From Methanomicrobiales archaeon (lineage in GTDB: Archaea > Halobacteriota > Methanomicrobia > Methanomicrobiales > JACTUA01): DNA of 8,952 nucleotides. The DNA lies in assembly GCA_028678635.1 (NCBI GenBank), contig JAJRDC010000096.1, forward strand, positions 1 through 8,952, given 5' to 3'. The notes under the pieces are model-generated. The model worked only from the letters and a program-made list of their open reading frames with translations, ran no database searches and was not told where the DNA came from. The position numbers and the translations under genes were made by a program. Positions within the stretch are counted from its first letter, which is position 1, and each line of letters starts with the position of its first letter. Of the stretch, positions 5,595-8,952 are shown in pieces.

Positions 5595-6584
5595 CTAGCC
5601 CACCATGCCGGAGGGGAGATTGGTCTTTAAGCAGAACACCAGGTCCGAAAGGATGTCCCCCAGTGGTTCCCCGGTGACGGAACGGTCCCGCAGGGTCTCT
5701 GCCAGGCTGCCTCCCTCGATCCGGCGGGCGACCACGGGAAGGAACCTCCGCTCGTCCCTGGTGGCAGATCCCTTTGCCGCCGAAAGAAGGCGCTCCAGCT
5801 CCGGCTGGAGACGGGAGGTGCCGTGCTGGATGGCAGTCTCCAGCAGTCCATGGACGGCATCGCGGTCTGTGTCTGTCCCGGGATCCGGGTGCCGGAGCAG
5901 CGCAGCGAGGAACGCCACCATGGCGAGATCCGAGTGGATGCACTCCTGCACATCCAGCGCACGGATCTCCAGGCAGCCCGGGGAACGGCGGAGAACCAGG
6001 GAGACCGGGTCCGGGACGCCCCCGGCGCCGGGAACCGTGTCGGGCCCTGCCTGCGCAGGATCTCCCAGGCGGAGGAGGCGGTTATCCGCTGCCGGCTCCA
6101 GCTTTCCCTCCACGAAAGGTGAAGCAGCGGAGACCGCCACCAGGAACGGGAGCAGGGAGAGGATCTTCCCGAGCAGCGGGTCCTCCTGATCTTCGGTGCC
6201 GTAGCTGATTTGGATATGCAGGCACTGGCTGTTCGCCGCCCCGCCCTTCCCCTCCAGGAGTGGATGCATCCCCAGTCCCAGCAGGGTGTACCTGCCGCCC
6301 CGGGCATGCTGGATCGCCATGAGCCCGTCGAGGAGCTGACCTTCCCGGCCGGTGAAGGTCTCCCCGGGAGGCTCTGCCCGGATTCCCACAACGTGGGGCA
6401 GGGATCCCCGGAGAATCCGGGTCCCCTGGAGGATCCCTCCCCGCACCGGGTCCCTGCCCAGGTCCCGGAGGAGGTGCTCGGCCTCGGGGAGCGGGTGCAG
6501 CGAGGGATCGTTCAGGGAAAACTGGTGGAGGGTCTGCGGTGCCCGGGAGGCCCGGGCCGGCGGGGAAGGATCAGCGTCAGTCAT
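5595..6584 (-). CDS. Short GCS2-like (glutamate-cysteine ligase family 2) protein, possibly degenerate
   Basis: The GCS2 family forms gamma-glutamyl or other amide bonds using ATP. Family landmarks in this 329-residue protein are FSLNDPSLHPLP (22-33), RYTLLGLGMHPLL (98-110), NSQCLHIQISYG (118-129), LLPFLVAVSAASPFVEGKL (144-162), DNRLL (167-171) and CLEIRALDVQECIHSDLAM (204-222). Compared with the archaeal family as I remember it, the usual opening E-H-E-F is L-H-Q-F (19-22) and the Glu of the HVxEL strand is Gly67 (HVVGI), so metal or substrate-binding acids seem lost. About 30 residues are missing after GMHPLL, and another block is missing before SLVLRR (195-200). This could be a pseudoenzyme partner or a specialised ligase. 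The start overlaps the RimK-like stop by 8 bases, which implies translational coupling. Confidence 0.82.
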   Translation of the reverse strand: MTDADPSPPARASRAPQTLHQFSLNDPSLHPLPEAEHLLRDLGRDPVRGGILQGTRILRGSLPHVVGIRAEPPGETFTGREGQLLDGLMAIQHARGGRYTLLGLGMHPLLEGKGGAANSQCLHIQISYGTEDQEDPLLGKILSLLPFLVAVSAASPFVEGKLEPAADNRLLRLGDPAQAGPDTVPGAGGVPDPVSLVLRRSPGCLEIRALDVQECIHSDLAMVAFLAALLRHPDPGTDTDRDAVHGLLETAIQHGTSRLQPELERLLSAAKGSATRDERRFLPVVARRIEGGSLAETLRDRSVTGEPLGDILSDLVFCLKTNLPSGMVG

Positions 6585-7488
6585 GGGATCCCCTTGGGCC
6601 TGGAGGGGATCCGGGCCCCTCCCCCACGAGAGCTGCCACGATCCTCCGGTTCAGGTCCGGGTAGGAGGTATCCTCGCCCCCCTCCAGGGACGGGTTGTCG
6701 TTCACCTCGATGACGTACGGCACCCCCTCGCACTCCTTGATGTCCACGCCATAGAGGCCCGTGCCGATGGCCTTTGCCGCCGCGAGGCCGGTCTCGATCA
6801 CCGGGCGGGGAACTTCCGGCGCGGGAACGCTCCGGACCGCGCAGTACACCAGGTGGCCGTTCACCGTATCCTGGATCTTGAAGGTCTCGGAGGGGATGAT
6901 GTACTGGGCCGCGTAGAGGAGCTCCCCGTCCAGGACGCCTATCCGCCAGTCGTAGCTGCTGGAGAGGTACTGCTGGGCCACGATCCAGTCGGAGAGCTTG
7001 ATGAACCGCCGTGCCACCTTCAGGAACTGGTCCACCGTCTCCACCTTCTCGACCCGGAGAGAGAAGGAGGTGGACGGCTCCTTCAGGATGACGGGCCTCC
7101 CCAGGGTGGAGAAGATATCCTCGGCGCCGGCTCTCGTGATATCCCCTTTTGACAGGAACCGGGTCTCGGGGATCCGGACCTCCCGCTCCATCAGGTGCAG
7201 GTACATGTTCACCTTGTCGGAACAGACCTGGATGGAGACCGGGTCGTCGATGACCGGGATCCCGTGGAGTTCGGCGATCTTCGCGGCCACGTAGCTGATG
7301 TGGAGGGGATCGGTCCGGCTCCTGATGAAGAGCCCGTCCACCCGTGCCACCTTCCGGACCTCCACGGGAAAGATGAAGTACACCCCATGGCCCATCGCCT
7401 CGGCCTCTTCCCGGAGCCGGATCAGGGCGGTCAGTTGCTCAGAGGACCCCATCACCTGCCGGTCCACGAAGACCCCGAGGCTAGCCAT
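6577..7488 (-). CDS. RimK-like ATP-grasp ligase (C-terminal half of a split RLAN-RimK enzyme)
   Basis: A 303-residue cytoplasmic ATP-dependent carboxylate-amine ligase. The pre-ATP-grasp domain spans about 1-88. The ATP-grasp fold begins at SDKVNMYLHL (90-99, Lys92). GRPVILKEPSTSFSLRVEKV (130-149) has Lys136 for ATP, and the SFS stretch replaces the usual glycine-rich loop, as in RLAN-RimK proteins. YDWRIGVLDGELLYAAQYIIP (179-199) and GVDIKE (247-252) follow. The metal site is EVNDNPS (261-267: Glu261, Asn263), with Asp249. The sequence is complete and its catalytic set intact. The C-terminal tail is Gly/Pro-rich. The ATG start lies 6 bases after a strong AGGAGG (7500-7495) inside the end of the RLAN gene, with an 8-base overlap. 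The substrate is unknown; the family adds amino acids to carboxylates of peptides or small acids. Confidence 0.92.
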   Translation of the reverse strand: MASLGVFVDRQVMGSSEQLTALIRLREEAEAMGHGVYFIFPVEVRKVARVDGLFIRSRTDPLHISYVAAKIAELHGIPVIDDPVSIQVCSDKVNMYLHLMEREVRIPETRFLSKGDITRAGAEDIFSTLGRPVILKEPSTSFSLRVEKVETVDQFLKVARRFIKLSDWIVAQQYLSSSYDWRIGVLDGELLYAAQYIIPSETFKIQDTVNGHLVYCAVRSVPAPEVPRPVIETGLAAAKAIGTGLYGVDIKECEGVPYVIEVNDNPSLEGGEDTSYPDLNRRIVAALVGEGPGSPPGPRGSHD

Positions 7489-8131
7489 GGCACTCCTCCT
7501 CCATCACCCGGGTGAGGATCCCCCGCTCCTCCCGCGACAGGCTGGAGTACCGGACAGGCGCGAGCGCGGAGAGGGCAACGGCATCCCCGGTCTGGGCAAC
7601 GATGCAGTTGACGAGGGGCAGCCGGAAGACCCGGTAGATCCCTGCGCAGAGGTCATCCACCCTGCCCGGTGCCCCCGCCGTCTTCCCGAAGATCGCGGTC
7701 ACCGGGAAGATCTCGGTCTCCTCCCCGACCGGCTGGTAGCAGAAGGGGTACTTCCCGGCGTTCGTGATGAACCGCACCACCCGTGCGGCGGTCTCCGGGT
7801 CCCTCACCACCGAGTACTCGGAGGGATCGGCAAAGTAGTGAACCCCGTACAGGATCGCCGGGAGGGGCACCTGGCGGTCCGAGATCTCCCAGGGAAGCAC
7901 CGGGATACCTGCCTGCTCAGCCCTGGCCAGGCAGACCGGCACCACGTATGCCTCCAGCGTCTCCCGGGACGAGGGCACCGGTGTCTTCCCCTCCACCTCC
8001 AGGCTCACGATCCGGTAGTAGGTCCCGGTCTTGAAGGAGTAGTCTTCGCTGATCACGTAGGTCTCGTCACCCAGCCGGCGGAGGTGGATGGACCCCGCGG
8101 TGAAGGGGTCACGACCGGCCCTCCCCGCCAT
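7481..8131 (-). CDS. RLAN (RimK-like ATP-grasp N-terminal) domain protein
   Basis: A 216-residue protein matching the RLAN domain that normally forms the N-terminal half of a RimK-like ligase. Family features are YSFKTGTYYRIVSLEVEGKT-PVPS (31-54), corresponding to the conserved SYRYQSxGYY run, FGKT (148-151), and IYRVFRLPLVNC (165-176) leading to SALAPVRYSSLSREE (188-202). No ATP-grasp catalytic residues are present, so it probably binds substrate or positions the acceptor for the ligase encoded immediately downstream. The next gene overlaps by 8 bases, which supports a two-subunit enzyme. The start ATG at 8131 is preceded by a G-rich run (GGGGGG, 8144-8139) buried in a hairpin. The upstream frame offers no other good start. 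First gene of the operon. Confidence 0.85.
   Translation of the reverse strand: MAGRAGRDPFTAGSIHLRRLGDETYVISEDYSFKTGTYYRIVSLEVEGKTPVPSSRETLEAYVVPVCLARAEQAGIPVLPWEISDRQVPLPAILYGVHYFADPSEYSVVRDPETAARVVRFITNAGKYPFCYQPVGEETEIFPVTAIFGKTAGAPGRVDDLCAGIYRVFRLPLVNCIVAQTGDAVALSALAPVRYSSLSREERGILTRVMEEECHG
7493..7500 (-). promoter_or_regulatory. Strong ribosome binding site for the RimK-like gene
   Basis: AGGAGGAG lies within the last codons of the RLAN gene (encoding Glu-Glu-Glu), 4-6 bases before the ATG at 7488. It fixes the start and suggests reinitiation that keeps the two subunits in balance. Confidence 0.75.
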
Positions 8132-8134
8132 CAG

Positions 8135-8161
8135 GCATCCCCCCGGCCGCAGCGGGGATGC
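8135..8161 (-). promoter_or_regulatory. Hairpin masking the RLAN ribosome binding site
   Basis: On the mRNA, GCATCCCC (8161-8154) pairs perfectly with GGGGATGC (8142-8135) around an 11-base loop. The 3' arm is three bases from the ATG and contains much of the G-rich ribosome binding site. This would limit ribosome entry unless the leader refolds, binds a ligand or protein, or is melted. No known riboswitch class was recognised. Confidence 0.6.
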
Positions 8162-8314
8162 GGGAACGGGGAGCAGGTCCCGTGGACGGAACCTCCCGTG
8201 GCACTGCAGGGATGGGAAAAACCGGATCGGCCGGATGGGGTCTCGGGGTATGCCACCGTCGTATCCTCGGAAAGATGCTCCGGAGTTCTTCTGCCCGGGA
8301 TCTGCGGTGGCTCG

Positions 8315-8331
8315 GGATTTATGCCTTTCTT
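8315..8331 (-). promoter_or_regulatory. Promoter (BRE/TATA) of the RLAN-RimK-GCS2-permease operon
   Basis: AAGAAAGGCATAAATCC is the clearest archaeal promoter in the window: BRE-like AAGAAAGG followed by TATA-like CATAAATC. Transcription would begin near 8294, leaving a leader of about 160 bases before the RLAN start. It shares the AAGAAAGGC core with the promoter at 2503-2516. Confidence 0.65.
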
Positions 8332-8374
8332 CGGACCGGATCTCCCCTTCGGTGGTATGACAGAAAGCAGGGGG

Positions 8375-8386
8375 GAGAGCGCTCTC
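8375..8386. promoter_or_regulatory. 12-base palindrome upstream of the operon promoter
   Basis: GAGAGCGCTCTC is a perfect 12-base palindrome about 45 bases upstream of the operon's BRE, at the distance expected of an activator or upstream regulator site. It could also form a small hairpin in the PiT 3' flank. Confidence 0.35.
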
Positions 8387-8458
8387 TGGAATGGTGACCG
8401 GAGGGAACGTGCCTCATACGTGGTCCATCCCCTCACCGATGAAGGCTGCTCCCCACTC

Positions 8459-8952
8459 CTAGAAGATTCTCATGGCCACGGTCGTGACCCCCCAGGAGAT
8501 GGCGCCGCAGACGGGAAACGTGAGGATCCAGGCCATGACGATCTGGCGGGAGACACCCCAGTTGACCGCGGAGAGCCGTTTCACCGACCCCACGCCCATG
8601 ATGGATGTGTTGATGGTATGCGTGGTGCTGAGGGGAATTCCGAAAATTGACGCGATCATGATAACCACACCCGCTCCCGTCTCGGCGGCGAAGCCCTGGT
8701 ACACCTCCAGCTTCACCATCCGCATCCCCATCGTCCGGATGATACGCCATCCCCCGACAGAGGTGCCGATCCCCATGACCACGGCGCAGAGAAAAATCAC
8801 CTGATACGGGATGGAGAACGTCGGGAGGATCCCACCCAGAACCAGGGCCAGGGCAAACACGCCGATAAATTTCTGCCCATCGTTACTCCCGTGGCCGAAG
8901 GCCATGAATGCTGCCGAGAAGGGCTGGAGCCTGCTGAACAGCCGTCGCACCA
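8459..8952 (-). CDS. PiT-family inorganic phosphate transporter, C-terminal part
   Basis: This fragment is the C-terminal half of a phosphate permease that works with H+ or Na+; the gene enters from the right edge and its start lies outside the window. The GTG at 8950 is not the real start. The second PiT signature AFGHGSNDGQK is at fragment residues 17-27. It is followed by GTSVGGWRIIRTMGMRMVKL (62-81), QGFAAETGAG (84-93), and GIPLSTTHTINTSIMGVG (103-120) with its conserved Ser-Thr-Thr-His. The last membrane helix ends at the stop. About four hydrophobic segments are visible. No frameshift is seen. It is leftward like the operon but separated by 327 bases containing a promoter, so is probably a separate unit. 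Confidence 0.93.
   Translation of the reverse strand, partial: VRRLFSRLQPFSAAFMAFGHGSNDGQKFIGVFALALVLGGILPTFSIPYQVIFLCAVVMGIGTSVGGWRIIRTMGMRMVKLEVYQGFAAETGAGVVIMIASIFGIPLSTTHTINTSIMGVGSVKRLSAVNWGVSRQIVMAWILTFPVCGAISWGVTTVAMRIF

Larger units (their letters stand above)
8132..8458. other. Regulatory gap between the PiT and RLAN genes
   Basis: This 327-base gap has no supported gene; open frames on both strands lack domains. In the leftward sense it holds a 12-base palindrome (8375-8386), a BRE/TATA-like promoter (8331-8315), a leader of about 160 bases, and a perfect 8-bp hairpin next to the RLAN start codon. No T-rich terminator for the PiT gene is clear. Confidence 0.7.

Noticed and set aside
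4721..5677. 318-codon + strand frame rich in Asp, Glu and Gly
   Set aside because: Antisense shadow of the permease gene; the charged, repetitive composition is the complement of hydrophobic codons.
8131..8436. 101-codon minus-strand frame before the RLAN gene
   Set aside because: Covers the promoter and leader of the operon, with composition and content unlike a protein gene.
7298..8650. 450-codon + strand frame
   Set aside because: Antisense to the RLAN and RimK-like genes, crosses the regulatory gap, and shows no domain.
8459..8952. PiT gene as a truncated pseudogene
   Set aside because: The frame is open to the window edge and all C-terminal motifs are intact, so the truncation is due to the window boundary.

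Overview
The window is GC-rich, gene-dense DNA that most resembles a methanogenic archaeon of the Methanomicrobiales. This placement is an inference from the promoter style (BRE/TATA-like boxes about 25 bases before likely start sites), GGTGA-type ribosome binding sites, GTG starts, and archaeal versions of several families (GalE-type epimerase with a QDP...YAAVVP loop, Fe-S-less MutY-like protein, archaeal GCS2). No rRNA, tRNA, CRISPR array or insertion sequence was seen.

Left part (1-4048). An intergenic stretch with a repeated element (copy 1) lies beyond the 3' end of a leftward nucleotide-sugar epimerase (365-1342). A divergent promoter region separates it from a rightward group: a MutY-like HhH-GPD glycosylase lacking the Fe-S cysteines (1525-2502), a PNPOx-like flavin-fold protein with its own promoter (2539-3024), and a signal-peptide membrane protein of unknown role (3035-4048).

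Middle (4049-4306). A convergent gap holds copy 2 of the same element, inverted relative to copy 1. Four exact blocks of 14, 18, 16 and 11 bases are shared in the same order.

Right part (4307-8131, all leftward). This is a tightly packed four-gene operon: an RLAN-domain protein, a RimK-like ATP-grasp ligase, a short GCS2-like protein, and an ArsB/NhaD-superfamily permease. The first two junctions are 8-base overlaps. RLAN and RimK-like ATP-grasp domains normally sit in one polypeptide, so here that enzyme is split in two. The GCS2-like partner appears to have lost acidic active-site residues. The simplest reading is a peptide-bond-forming (amidoligase) pathway making a small peptide or modifying a target, with a linked transporter. 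The product is unknown. A strong TATA/BRE-like box about 160 bases upstream and a perfect 8-bp hairpin over the ribosome binding site suggest a regulated leader.

Right edge (8459-8952). This is the C-terminal half of a PiT-family phosphate transporter, cut by the window end. It is leftward but separated from the operon by a 327-base regulatory gap.
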